The notes beneath the pieces were generated by a model that saw nothing but the letters and a program-made list of their open reading frames with translations, searched no databases and had not been told where the DNA came from. Positions 1-7,585 of a DNA stretch of 64,000 bases are shown here, piece by piece; positions within the stretch are counted from its first letter, which is position 1, and each line of letters opens with the position of its first letter. Location of the stretch: contig NZ_CANLTR010000013.1 of NCBI RefSeq assembly GCF_947494055.1, forward strand, positions 1 to 64,000. Direction: 5' to 3'. The position numbers and the translations under genes are program-made. The DNA comes from an uncultured Jannaschia sp. (GTDB lineage: Bacteria; Pseudomonadota; Alphaproteobacteria; Rhodobacterales; Rhodobacteraceae).

Positions 1-115
1 TCGCCAACCGCCATCAGGTGTATCAACGCGCCCGTGCTGCCCGCCCCGAGCGGTGGTCAGAAAATACGCGCCGCTGGTCGCCGATCGGCTCCGTCTGGCT
101 CAATCCGGAGCGACC
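1..115 (+). pseudogene. C-terminal scrap of an integrase-core transposase
   Basis: The frame entering from the left edge reads as a short basic peptide containing RPERWS, TRRW and PIGSVWLNPE. This resembles the tail of DDE integrase-core transposases as I remember them. It runs on out of frame context without a proper ending and abuts another IS remnant, so it is most likely a leftover of a degraded insertion sequence. The rest of the gene, if any, lies outside the window. The family is uncertain (IS3-like is my guess). Confidence 0.35.
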
Positions 116-325
116 TGAATTAGGGAGCGAAGGTCATGGGGCCGCCGATGCGCTTACCCCAGAAGCTGGCGGCGGCGGCCCCATGGCCGGCCCTGCCGAG
201 CGAGCAGCCTGAAAACAAGGACAGGCGACAACTCCTTTGACAAACACCGAAACCCGCCTGCGCGCCCCACCATGTTTGCGAGCGTGCCATTCGCCCTCAC
301 CGCGCACCTTGATACCGGTCCTGTC

Positions 326-366
326 CACTGCCCGGCAGGGCATTGCGCAGCAATGTCCCGAGAGGG
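326..366 (+). repeat. 41 bp palindromic insert, copy B
   Basis: A 41-base unit interrupts the IS5 transposase remnant between codons reading LMI and DRTGIK. It contains a perfect hairpin, CATTGC-GCA-GCAATG, flanked by GGG and CCC. It matches the unit at 586-626 (reverse strand) at 35 of 41 positions. Two of the six differences sit opposite two others in the stem, so base pairing is preserved. I do not recognise it as a named repeat family. Confidence 0.7.
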
Positions 367-449
367 GATCATCAGGTGCAACGGGCCGCCGCTGCCGCGG
401 TAGGGCAGTTGCACGGCCAGCATCTTTTGCCGCCGACACAGCGCCGAGA

Positions 450-495
450 CTGAGGAGGATCAGCGAGCCTTCCAGTGGAAGGATCGCCCGACGAA
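450..495 (+). repeat. Third hairpin insert in the IS5 remnant
   Basis: About 46 bases separate the transposase codons for LDWPVP from those for SALCRRQK. The insert carries a perfect hairpin, CCTTCC-AGT-GGAAGG, at 468-482. The layout (6 bp stem, 3 nt loop, CAGC before the stem and CCCGA after it) recalls the two 41 bp copies, but the stem sequence differs. It may be a diverged relative or an unrelated insertion. Confidence 0.4.
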
Positions 496-585
496 GGGCA
501 CCGGCCAGTCGAGCCCCGCCAGCTCGAGAAGGCTTGCTACGAAGCCTGTCGTTTGGCGCAGCGGCGGGCTGAACAAGACCTTGAT

Positions 586-626
586 CCCTCTCGGGACATC
601 ACCGCGTGATGCCCTGCTGGGCAGTG
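586..626 (-). repeat. 41 bp palindromic insert, copy A
   Basis: On the minus strand this unit interrupts the transposase between codons for QACLT and IKVLF. Its hairpin is CATCAC-GCG-GTGATG. It is the inverted partner of 326-366, with identical outer parts (CACTGCCC at the start, GTCCCGAGAGGG at the end). The stem shows two compensatory pair changes (C-G for T-A, A-T for G-C) relative to that copy. Confidence 0.7.
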
Positions 627-853
627 GTCAGACAGGCTTGGATCGCGGCGTCACTGTAGACTGGCTGCCCGCCGCGCTTGCCCGATGGTGCAGCGTGCCA
701 AGGCGTCGACGGGTCAAACCAGACCGTCCAAGATCCGCGCTCACGTAGCGAGGCGTTGCAAGTAGACCAGTTCAGAGTGCGGTAGCGGTTCGGAACAGGC
801 TTGGACATGCCGTCCAGCTATGCTGCTGGAGGCGCAATGTGAATTCCGGGCAG

Positions 854-872
854 CCTTCGTGCAACAAAGCCC
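854..872 (-). mobile_element. Probable outer end of the IS5-family element
   Basis: Read leftward, this begins GGGCTTTGTTGCACGAAGG, which resembles the terminal inverted repeats of IS5-group elements and lies about 45 bases before the transposase start at 808. The matching opposite end is not visible between 1 and 250, in line with the deletion of the other half of the element. Confidence 0.4.
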
Positions 873-894
873 TTGCCTGTGCCCAGTACGAATT

Positions 895-919
895 GGAACC
901 GACCATTCGGCGCTTCGTT
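895..919 (+). promoter_or_regulatory. EcfG-type (general stress) promoter match
   Basis: GGAAC at 895-899 and CGTT at 916-919 are separated by exactly 16 bases. This is the published consensus of EcfG, the sigma factor of the alphaproteobacterial general stress response. The site lies about 80 bases before the holin-like gene. That gene and the following DUF3618 gene are of a type often linked to envelope stress. Whether this organism has EcfG cannot be seen here, and several Rhodobacterales lack it. Confidence 0.5.
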
Positions 920-997
920 GACGGTCTATAACAAACGTGTGTCAGCGAGGTGTGCCCGCCTCGTCAGAATGTCCGTCCTCGTTCCGGGAGTTGATCC

Positions 998-1558
998 ATG
1001 ACAAGTCCAACCGACCCCAACCATCCTGCTAATTCCGCGCGAGCATCCCGCTCGGCCGGCGGACTTGCGAGTGATGTCGTGCGGCACGGCTCGAACCTGG
1101 TCCAGCAGGAGATACAGCTCGCGAAGGCCGAGATGTCCGAGAAGGCGTCACAGCTCAAAGCCGCGATCGGCGAACTCATCGCGGGCACCGTGCTTCTGAT
1201 GGTTTCGCTGGGGGTCCTGCTATCCGCCCTGGTCAGCGGTATCGCGCGTCTGCTCGTGGGCCTGTTCGGCGACGACCCCACTGCGGCAAGGGAGGTTGTC
1301 GCGCTCGAAGGTCTCGACGAGGGTCAAGTCCAGATGGTCACGGCCGTGAACCAGAACGTCGAGGCGGCTCTGGATGCGGCGCGGACCCTGCCGACCTATG
1401 AAGGGCTCGCCGCGCTGCTCGTCGGTGTGGTGTTCGCCATCGTCGGGGCCCTTCTTCTACGCAACGGGCTGAGCAAGCTCGATCCCGGGAACCTGGTCCC
1501 CGACCGGACGATCCGGCAGGTCAGGAAAGACGGGGAAATGGCGCGCGATCAGGTTTGA
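998..1558 (+). CDS. Phage-holin-family (DUF1469-type) inner membrane protein
   Basis: A 186-residue protein with a soluble N-terminal amphipathic stretch (about 20-58), a long hydrophobic hairpin (about 60-90) and a second membrane segment (about 138-155), ending in a charged tail. This is the layout of the Phage_holin_3_6 family, which despite its name is a common chromosomal envelope protein that often travels with DUF883 and DUF3618 genes. The start follows GGGAG. It is followed after 48 bases by a DUF3618 gene and preceded by an EcfG-like promoter, so I infer a stress-induced envelope pair. No phage genes are nearby. Confidence 0.75.
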   Translation: MTSPTDPNHPANSARASRSAGGLASDVVRHGSNLVQQEIQLAKAEMSEKASQLKAAIGELIAGTVLLMVSLGVLLSALVSGIARLLVGLFGDDPTAAREVVALEGLDEGQVQMVTAVNQNVEAALDAARTLPTYEGLAALLVGVVFAIVGALLLRNGLSKLDPGNLVPDRTIRQVRKDGEMARDQV

Positions 1559-1606
1559 GCCACCCCGATTTCACCTGCCATCCGTACTCGATAAAGGAGC
1601 CAGACA

Positions 1607-2275
1607 ATGGCTGACAGCAATCACGATCAGAAGTCCGCCCGCGAAGCCGAACGCGACGTCGAAGCCGCCCGCGCGAACCTTGCCGGATCCATCGACAACC
1701 TCGAAGCCAGGCTGAGCCCCAATGCGCTCGTGGAGCAGGGGATCGCTTACCTTCAAGGCGACGGACGTCGGCATATCGACAAGTTGGCGCGCAATGCCCA
1801 AGCCAACCCGATTCCACTCGTCCTGATCGGGATCGGCGTCGCCTGGCTGGCATTGGGATCGAACCGCAATCCGGGCCCGAGGCGGATCGGTCGGCGGGTC
1901 CCGGATGACCGTGGATACGGCCGCGACGATTACGCGCCGGCCTCGAACGCGACCCCGTCGTCCTCGGGCCTCGGATCTGACAGAACAGGTGCTACAGATC
2001 CGAGAGACGAGCCGCGAACGACGGGTCTTGCCACTGCAGCGAGCCCCTTGCCCTCCGACAAGCCGGATGATGCGCGGCGTTCGCCCGGTGTGGCCGCAGG
2101 AACCGATCCTGCAATTTCCGACGACGCGCGACCGAAGGACGCGGCCATCGAAAATCCGGTCATCGGATCGAAGCCGAACTTGGAGGCAAGCACGGGAGAT
2201 GGCGAGGACACGCCCGCGTTCCGCGATCCGATCGCAACCGCGCATAGCGAACGGGATGAAGATAAGAACACGTAA
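1607..2275 (+). CDS. DUF3618 domain protein
   Basis: A 222-residue protein. Residues 15-45 (ARANLAGSIDNLEARLSP and its surroundings) match the conserved helix of DUF3618, and residues 68-84 form one membrane segment. The remaining C-terminal 135 residues are hydrophilic, rich in Asp, Pro, Ser and Arg, probably disordered. The start at 1607 is set by AAGGAG eight bases upstream. It shares direction and probably a transcript with the holin-like gene. Family members have no defined biochemical activity; an envelope or stress role is inferred from the neighbour and promoter. Confidence 0.75.
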   Translation: MADSNHDQKSAREAERDVEAARANLAGSIDNLEARLSPNALVEQGIAYLQGDGRRHIDKLARNAQANPIPLVLIGIGVAWLALGSNRNPGPRRIGRRVPDDRGYGRDDYAPASNATPSSSGLGSDRTGATDPRDEPRTTGLATAASPLPSDKPDDARRSPGVAAGTDPAISDDARPKDAAIENPVIGSKPNLEASTGDGEDTPAFRDPIATAHSERDEDKNT

Positions 2276-2465
2276 GCGTCCATAAAGCTTCTCGATCCAG
2301 CCCATGATATGCTCGACCTTCCTCTACGCGAGGGGGGACAAACCGAGCGGATTGCCTGCTCGACGTTTCGCGGGCGCCATATCCAGCCTGACCTTCATGC
2401 CGTCGCGTTGGATCTTGGCGCATCGGTGTCGCCGAACGCGTCAAACCGTCAGTCCCGTCTAGCCT

Positions 2466-2516
2466 TATCGCCTCACCTTGGTCATAAAGTCATGTGGCGA
2501 CAAAGGTGAGGCGCAG
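2466..2516. promoter_or_regulatory. Inverted repeat upstream of the TAXI-TRAP operon
   Basis: CGCCTCACCTT at 2469-2479 is repeated in inverted form, AAGGTGAGGCG, at 2503-2513, with 23 bases between the arms. Pairing resumes for two more bases after one mismatch on the inner side. No T-run follows, so a terminator is unlikely. A two-site operator for a dimeric regulator of the transporter, or a structured leader, fits better. The 278 bases between 2275 and 2554 otherwise show no gene. Confidence 0.4.
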
Positions 2517-2553
2517 GCCGGCCAAACAACATGCGCCGATTGGGAGGATAATG

Positions 2554-3555
2554 ATGAGAACCATTGCAACGCTTGCCGCCACCGCGGCGCTGATGGCCAC
2601 CACCGCGATTGCGCAGGACGGGAATTACGCCGACCTCGACCGCACGGGCTGGCCCGACAGCTTCACCGTCGGCACCGCATCGCAGGGCGGCACGTTCTTC
2701 GTCTATGGCTCCGGCTGGGCGAACCTCGTCGGCGAGGAGCTCGGGATCTCCGGCGGTGGCGAGGTCACCGGCGGGCCGATGCAGAACATGGCGCTCGTCC
2801 ATACCGGCGACGCGGCGTTCGGAATGACGACGATGGGCCCGGCGCGCGAGTCGCTCGAAGGCACGAACCCGATCGCCCCCGGCCTCCAGATGACGCAGGC
2901 CTGTGCCATGTTCCCGATGTACCAGACGCCGTTCTCGATGGCAGCGCTGACTGGGTCGAACATCACCTCGGTCGAATCGATTCCGGCCGGGGCGCGCATC
3001 GGCTTCGGACCTGCCGGCTCGACCTCCGACACGTACTTCCCGGCGATGCTCGAGGCGCTCGGCGTCGACTTCGAGCGGCGGAACGGCAGCTGGGACGACC
3101 TGGGCGGCCAGCTTCAGGACGGACTGCTGGACGCGGTGGCGTTCGCTGTCGGCATTCCGACGCCGGCAATCAGCCAGGCCGAGGTGCAGACCGACATCAA
3201 CTTCATCGACTTTTCCGACGAGGAACAGGCGCAGGTCATCGAGGAGTTCCCTGTCTCCGAGTTCACGATCCCGGCCGATACCTACTCGACGCTTGAAGAG
3301 GACATGCAGTCGGTCGCGATGTGGAACTTCGCCATCGCGAACTGCGACCTGCCCGAGGACTTCGTCTATGCCGCCACCGACATCGTGATGTCGGACAACG
3401 CGCGGATGGTGAACATCCACGGGTCGGCCGCGGAAACGGTGCCGGAGAACTGGAACAAGAACACGGTCCTGCAATGGCATCCCGGGGCCGCTCGCTGGTT
3501 CCAGGAGAACGCGGGCGCCGAGATCCCCGAGGACATGATCTACAGCGCGCAGTGA
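2554..3555 (+). CDS. TAXI-family TRAP transporter solute-binding protein
   Basis: A 333-residue periplasmic binding protein with a clear signal peptide (MRTIATLAATAALMATTAIAQ). It has TAXI family signatures: TVGTASQGGTFFVYGSGWANL after the signal, GFGPAGSTSDTY in the middle and a C-terminal aromatic-rich region ending in PEDMIYSAQ. It delivers a small organic acid or similar solute to the fused TRAP permease encoded next. The start is chosen at the second of two adjacent ATGs (2551, 2554) because GGGAGG ends six bases before it; an upstream in-frame ATG at 2494 has no such site and would bury the signal peptide. Substrate cannot be assigned from sequence. Confidence 0.85.
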   Translation: MRTIATLAATAALMATTAIAQDGNYADLDRTGWPDSFTVGTASQGGTFFVYGSGWANLVGEELGISGGGEVTGGPMQNMALVHTGDAAFGMTTMGPARESLEGTNPIAPGLQMTQACAMFPMYQTPFSMAALTGSNITSVESIPAGARIGFGPAGSTSDTYFPAMLEALGVDFERRNGSWDDLGGQLQDGLLDAVAFAVGIPTPAISQAEVQTDINFIDFSDEEQAQVIEEFPVSEFTIPADTYSTLEEDMQSVAMWNFAIANCDLPEDFVYAATDIVMSDNARMVNIHGSAAETVPENWNKNTVLQWHPGAARWFQENAGAEIPEDMIYSAQ

Positions 3556-3602
3556 TGCCCGGCGCGGTCCCGGTCCGAACCGACCGGGACTGAGTATCCC
3601 CG

Positions 3603-3637
3603 TGACCGCATCTCGATCGAGATGCGGTCATTTCTGT
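3603..3637 (+). terminator. 28 bp perfect palindrome, terminator or attenuator
   Basis: Positions 3603-3630 form an uninterrupted palindrome (TGACCGCATCTCGA and its reverse complement), followed by ATTTCTGTT. It lies between the binding-protein gene and the fused permease gene. As RNA it would make a very stable stem with a short U-rich tail, suiting partial termination that lowers permease relative to binding protein. The DNA symmetry would equally suit a protein-binding site. Confidence 0.6.
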
Positions 3638-3708
3638 TGAGAACGGTCGCGGAACACGGCAGAAGGTTGCGCAATCGGTACAAAAAACCGATCCGCGGGG
3701 GGGACAAC

Positions 3709-5985
3709 ATGGCGGGAATTCGGGACGAGGGCGTCGAAGAGAAGCCCAAGCTCGATGCGGGAGGGCTTGCCGAAGGCGGCGGGGTGATCGCCGAGGGCGT
3801 CGACGACGAGCCGATCGAGGCCAATCGCCGCGACTACACCGGCTGGCACCTGACCCTGATGGCCTGGTTCGCGGGGCTCTACGCCGCGTTCCACATGGCC
3901 GCGCTCAACGGTCTATCGATCGCGCGGTGGACGGGGATCGAGCTGCCACTGCTCCCGACCTTCCCGATGGAGACCTGGAACTTCCGCATCGTCCACGTCG
4001 CCGGCGCATTGCTGCTGGGCTTCGCGCTCTTCGCGGGTCGCGCGTTCGCCGAGGATCCCCGCAAGGCGACGCGCGGGCTCGACTGGCCATCCTGGGCCTT
4101 CGCCGCACTGGGTCTCGTCTCGCTGGGCACGGCGCTGTCCTTTTCGGTCGAAATCGCGAACGGCGCGATGTGGAACGGCATGGACCCCGGCATCCGGGGC
4201 CGCGAAATCTGGTGGTTCGGCGTGCCCCTCCTCCTGGCCACCGCGGGCGGCATCGTCCTGAGCTGGCTGCACGGACATCTGCGAAGCAGCATCGCCGCCC
4301 CCGACATCGTGCTGGGCATCTGCGCCGTATCGGTGGCGGTCTACCTGATCGCGATCTACGGCACGCTGATGCGCAACTCGACCGGTACGCCGTTCGCGCC
4401 GATCGGCATCTCGCTGGCCGCCGTCGCGGGCGTCGCGCTGATCCTGGAGCTCACGCGGCGGGTCGCAGGCCTCGCGCTCGTCATCATCTCGGGCATCTTC
4501 CTGCTCTACGTCTTCACCGGGCAGTTCCTGCCGGGCTTCCTGAACTCGCCCCCGATCGCGTGGGAGCGGTTCTTCAGCCAGGTCTACACCGATGCGGGCA
4601 TTCTCGGGCCGACGACGGCCGTGTCCTCGACCTACATCATCCTCTTCATCATCTTCGCGGCGTTCCTGTCGGCCTCCAAGGTCGGCGACTATTTCGTCAA
4701 CTTCGCCTTCGCCGCCGCCGGGCGCTCCCGGGGCGGACCCGCCAAGGTCGCGATCTTCGCATCCGGTCTGATGGGCATGATCAACGGCACCTCCGCGGGT
4801 AACGTCGTGGCGACCGGCTCGCTCACGATCCCGCTGATGAAAAAGGTCGGCTACAAGCCCACGACCGCGGGCGCCGTCGAGGCCGCCGCCTCCACCGGCG
4901 GACAGATCATGCCGCCGATCATGGGCGCCGGCGCGTTCATCATGGCCGAAATCACCGGCATTCCCTATACCGAGATCGCGATCGCCGCGATCATCCCGGC
5001 GATCCTGTACTTCGTGTCGATCTACTTCATGGTGGACTTCGAGGCCGCCAAACTCGGCATGCGCGGCATGCGCGAGGACGAACTGCCGAAGTTCCGCAAG
5101 ATGGTGCGTCAGGTCTATCTGTTCCTGCCGATCATCATCCTGATCGTGGCGCTGTTCATGGGCTATTCGGTGATCCGGGCGGGCACGCTCGCGACGCTGT
5201 CGGCCGCCGTCGTCTCCTGGCTGACGCCCTACCGCATGGGCCCGCGCGAGATCGGCCGTGCCTTCGAGCTCGCTGGCATCATGTCGATCCAGATCATCGC
5301 GGTCTGCGCCTGCGCCGGCATCATCGTGGGGGTGATCGCGCTCACCGGGGTCGGGGCGCGGTTCTCCTCGCTGCTTCTTGGCATCGCCGGGGCGTCGGAA
5401 CTGCTGGCGCTGTTCTTCGCGATGTGCATCGCGATCATGCTCGGGATGGGAATGCCCACGACGGCCGCCTATGCGGTCGCGGCGAGCGTCGTCGCGCCGG
5501 GCCTGACCAGCCTCGGCATCCAGCCGCTCACGGCGCATTTCTTCGTCTTCTACTTCGCCGTCGTCAGCGCGATCACGCCTCCCGTCGCGCTGGCGAGCTA
5601 CGCCGCCGCGGGCATATCGGGCGCCAATCCGATGGCCACGTCGATGGCGTCGTTCAAGATCGGGATCACGGCCTTCGTCGTTCCGTTCATGTTCTTCTAC
5701 AATTCGGCGCTTCTTATGGACGGGACCTGGCCGGAGATCGGTCGCGCGGTCCTTACCGCGGTGGTCGGCGTCTACCTGCTCTCGGCCGCGGTGCAGGGCT
5801 GGTTCGTCGGCGGGCGCATCGTCTGGTGGCTCCGTACCGCGCTCGGCATATTCGCTCTCTTCATGATCGAGGGCGGACTCTTGACCGACCTGATCGGAAT
5901 CGGCGGCGCCGTCGCGGTCTGGGCGGTGCAACGCATCGTTCGCCCGGACCCGGAGACGCCCCTGGCGGTACGCGGGACCGACTGA
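3709..5985 (+). CDS. TRAP transporter fused permease (4TM-12TM type)
   Basis: A 758-residue integral membrane protein in which the small DctQ-like and large DctM-like subunits are fused, as is usual for TAXI-TRAP systems. A hydrophilic N-terminus of about 45 residues is followed by many membrane segments. MGMINGTSAGNVVATGSLTIP and STGGQIMPPIMGAGAF are DctM family motifs. It couples uptake to an ion gradient with the preceding TAXI protein. The start at 3709 is preferred over the ATG at 3622: the latter lies inside the palindrome, and the sequence between codes for a basic peptide unlike the family. A G-rich ribosome site (GGGGGGGA) precedes 3709. Confidence 0.88.
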   Translation: MAGIRDEGVEEKPKLDAGGLAEGGGVIAEGVDDEPIEANRRDYTGWHLTLMAWFAGLYAAFHMAALNGLSIARWTGIELPLLPTFPMETWNFRIVHVAGALLLGFALFAGRAFAEDPRKATRGLDWPSWAFAALGLVSLGTALSFSVEIANGAMWNGMDPGIRGREIWWFGVPLLLATAGGIVLSWLHGHLRSSIAAPDIVLGICAVSVAVYLIAIYGTLMRNSTGTPFAPIGISLAAVAGVALILELTRRVAGLALVIISGIFLLYVFTGQFLPGFLNSPPIAWERFFSQVYTDAGILGPTTAVSSTYIILFIIFAAFLSASKVGDYFVNFAFAAAGRSRGGPAKVAIFASGLMGMINGTSAGNVVATGSLTIPLMKKVGYKPTTAGAVEAAASTGGQIMPPIMGAGAFIMAEITGIPYTEIAIAAIIPAILYFVSIYFMVDFEAAKLGMRGMREDELPKFRKMVRQVYLFLPIIILIVALFMGYSVIRAGTLATLSAAVVSWLTPYRMGPREIGRAFELAGIMSIQIIAVCACAGIIVGVIALTGVGARFSSLLLGIAGASELLALFFAMCIAIMLGMGMPTTAAYAVAASVVAPGLTSLGIQPLTAHFFVFYFAVVSAITPPVALASYAAAGISGANPMATSMASFKIGITAFVVPFMFFYNSALLMDGTWPEIGRAVLTAVVGVYLLSAAVQGWFVGGRIVWWLRTALGIFALFMIEGGLLTDLIGIGGAVAVWAVQRIVRPDPETPLAVRGTD

Positions 5986-5986
5986 C

Positions 5987-6031
5987 GCCCGGCGCTTCGG
6001 CAGGGCTTACCGAGCCTTGTCGGTGCCGGGC
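5987..6031 (+). terminator. Large hairpin after the TRAP operon
   Basis: GCCCGGC at 5987-5993 pairs with GCCGGGC at 6025-6031, and an inner imperfect stem (AGGGCT/AGCCTT) fills part of the loop. It begins two bases after the permease stop. There is no T-run, so termination is plausible but not certain. The rest of the 286-base gap to 6272, between convergent genes, shows nothing I can name. Confidence 0.3.
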
Positions 6032-6271
6032 TACCGGATCTCGTGACACCGGCAAAAGATCCGGCCGTGCAAGGTGCTTGCCGCCGTGCGGCCGGGCCGA
6101 AACACCTTGAGGCGCGCGCTGCGAAGTGGACGGGATTCCGCATGCATAACCACCGTTGCGATCCCATACCCCGCATCTGCTGCACCTCGGGCAAGAAGCA
6201 GACCCGAATGAACGCGCCGACGGCATCCGGCTTCCCTCGGGGAGATTGAGCCTGACGGCCACGGCACGACG

Positions 6272-7159
6272 TCAGACAATGCGATCCCGCAAGTCCCCGT
6301 GGCAAAGGTCGCTGATCTCACCGGCGCGGGTGAGCCATATGTCGCGCCTCGCCGCCGCGATATGCTTCAGAGCCCGTCGCAGGTGGCGCAGGCGATAGGG
6401 TTGCCCGACGATGTAGGGATGCAACGCCACGCCCATGACGATGGACTGATGCCGAGACTGCGCCAGCCGTTCCTCGAAATCGTCGATCATCATGTCGGCG
6501 AAGTCCCGCGCCGTGTCGGTCCGCGCGACGATCGCGGGAATGTCGTTCACCTCCTGCGGATACGGGATGGACAGGAGCGGCCCGGCCTCCGTTCGCATCC
6601 AGATCGGCTGGTCGTCCATGCACCAGTTCAGCGTGTAGCGGTAACCGGCCTCGGCGAGCAGGTCGGGCGTCACGCGGCTCTCCGCGATCCAGGGGCTGAG
6701 CCAGCCCGCCGGTGGAACGCCCTCGAACTCGGTCAGGGTCCGCGTGACCTCTGCAATCATCGCCCGCTCCGTCAACGCATCCATGCCGTCCTGACGCTCG
6801 CTGTTCGTCCGCCCGTGGCCCACGATCTCGTCGCCCCGGGCGCGGTACGCGGCCAGAAGCTCCGGCGCGTGATCGTACATCGCTGCGTTGGCGAGGACCG
6901 TCGCCGGCAGATCGAGTTCATCGAACAGAGCGAGCAACCGCCACGCCCCGACGCGATTGCCGTAGTCGCGCCAGGCGTAGTTCAGGACATCCGGCTCCGT
7001 TCCCGCGGGCGCCAGCTTCGCACCCAGTCCCTCGCCGAACGCGAAGTGCTCCAGGTTGATGCCGAAATAGACCGCGAGCCGTTGGCCGCCGGGCCAGGAG
7101 AAGTCGGGACGGCGCGTGATCGGCACGTAGTCGAAGCGCTGGTGATGCGGCAGCGTCAC
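6272..7159 (-). CDS. Polysaccharide-deacetylase-fold hydrolase, PuuE/allantoinase-like
   Basis: A 295-residue NodB-homology enzyme. The N-terminal RRPDFSWPGGQRLAVYFGINLEHF, the GHGRTNSERQ segment, the LSPWIAES segment and a late HPYIVGQPYR stretch are arranged as in PuuE-type proteins, which act on cyclic ureides or amides rather than on sugars. It has no signal peptide, so it is cytoplasmic. The GTG start at 7159 overlaps the stop of the preceding gene (GTGA). It is the last gene of a leftward ABC-importer operon that also has a hydantoin-racemase-like gene, suggesting hydrolysis of an imported ring or amide compound. The exact substrate is unknown. Confidence 0.75.
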   Translation of the reverse strand: MTLPHHQRFDYVPITRRPDFSWPGGQRLAVYFGINLEHFAFGEGLGAKLAPAGTEPDVLNYAWRDYGNRVGAWRLLALFDELDLPATVLANAAMYDHAPELLAAYRARGDEIVGHGRTNSERQDGMDALTERAMIAEVTRTLTEFEGVPPAGWLSPWIAESRVTPDLLAEAGYRYTLNWCMDDQPIWMRTEAGPLLSIPYPQEVNDIPAIVARTDTARDFADMMIDDFEERLAQSRHQSIVMGVALHPYIVGQPYRLRHLRRALKHIAAARRDIWLTRAGEISDLCHGDLRDRIV

Positions 7160-7575
7160 AGCGGGGCTTCCGCGAGCCCGGCGCGGGCGAGCAGGATCTC
7201 GGCGCTGTCGTTCCAGACCTCGGTGCGGATGATCAGGCCGTCGCGCACCGCGAAGAAGTCGACGTAGCGATTGCCGTCGAATTCTTCGCCGTCGGGCCAT
7301 GCGCCGTAAAGATGCCCCGTGTTCCAGACGTGGACGGCGCCGAGCTCGGCGTTCCAGACCGCATCGGTCCGCAGAATGCGCTTGCGAACCCAGGCGTAGC
7401 GTCTGGCGTTGAAGGCCGGCGGTCCTTCGGGGCCCGGCATCGTCCGCCCGCCGGTGAACACGATCTCGCAGTCGGGTGCGAGACATTCCCGGGCCCCGTC
7501 GACGTCACGGGCCATCGAGCGGTCGAGATACTGCGTCACGATGCGCTTCGCCTGCGCCACGGATTCGTCGTCCAT
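7156..7575 (-). CDS. NTF2/SnoaL-fold protein
   Basis: A 139-residue soluble protein. The pattern of an N-terminal helix (IVTQYLDRSMARDVDGA), a strand-rich middle (CEIVFTGG, VHVWNTGHLYGA, NRYVDFFAVRDGLI) and a C-terminal strand is that of the SnoaL/NTF2-like fold, a small cone-shaped domain used as an enzyme or binding protein. The start at 7575 follows AGGAGGG. It sits in the middle of the ABC-importer catabolic operon. Catalytic residues cannot be assigned, and it could be an accessory enzyme (lyase or isomerase) for the imported compound. Confidence 0.7.
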   Translation of the reverse strand: MDDESVAQAKRIVTQYLDRSMARDVDGARECLAPDCEIVFTGGRTMPGPEGPPAFNARRYAWVRKRILRTDAVWNAELGAVHVWNTGHLYGAWPDGEEFDGNRYVDFFAVRDGLIIRTEVWNDSAEILLARAGLAEAPL

Positions 7576-7585
7576 TGAGCCCTCC

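Larger units (their letters stand above)
251..808 (-). pseudogene. Broken IS5-family transposase
   Basis: Read leftward from 808, the start (MSKPVPNRYR, WFDPSTPWHA, KRGGQPVYSDAAIQACLT) is the typical N-terminus of IS5-family transposases. The homology then continues in other frames: IKVLF and LRQTTGFVASLL near 530-585, ALCRRQK near 430, LPYRGSGGPLHLMI near 380-415, and TGIKVRGEGEWHARKHGG near 255-315. Frame is lost at each of three short hairpin inserts (586-626, 450-495, 326-366), and the homology ends after RRRV at about 251, so the catalytic C-terminal half is missing. The gene cannot encode a working transposase. Confidence 0.75.

Noticed and set aside
326-626. The interval as one transposable unit bounded by 41 bp inverted repeats
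   Set aside because: Transposase codons continue outward across both copies, so two separate insertions into an existing IS explain it better.
998-1558. Holin family label as a sign of a prophage
   Set aside because: No other phage gene is near; this family is a common chromosomal envelope protein and it is paired with DUF3618.
3622-3708. Upstream ATG start for the TRAP permease
   Set aside because: The codons lie in the palindrome and a basic leader absent from the family; the G-rich ribosome site favours 3709.
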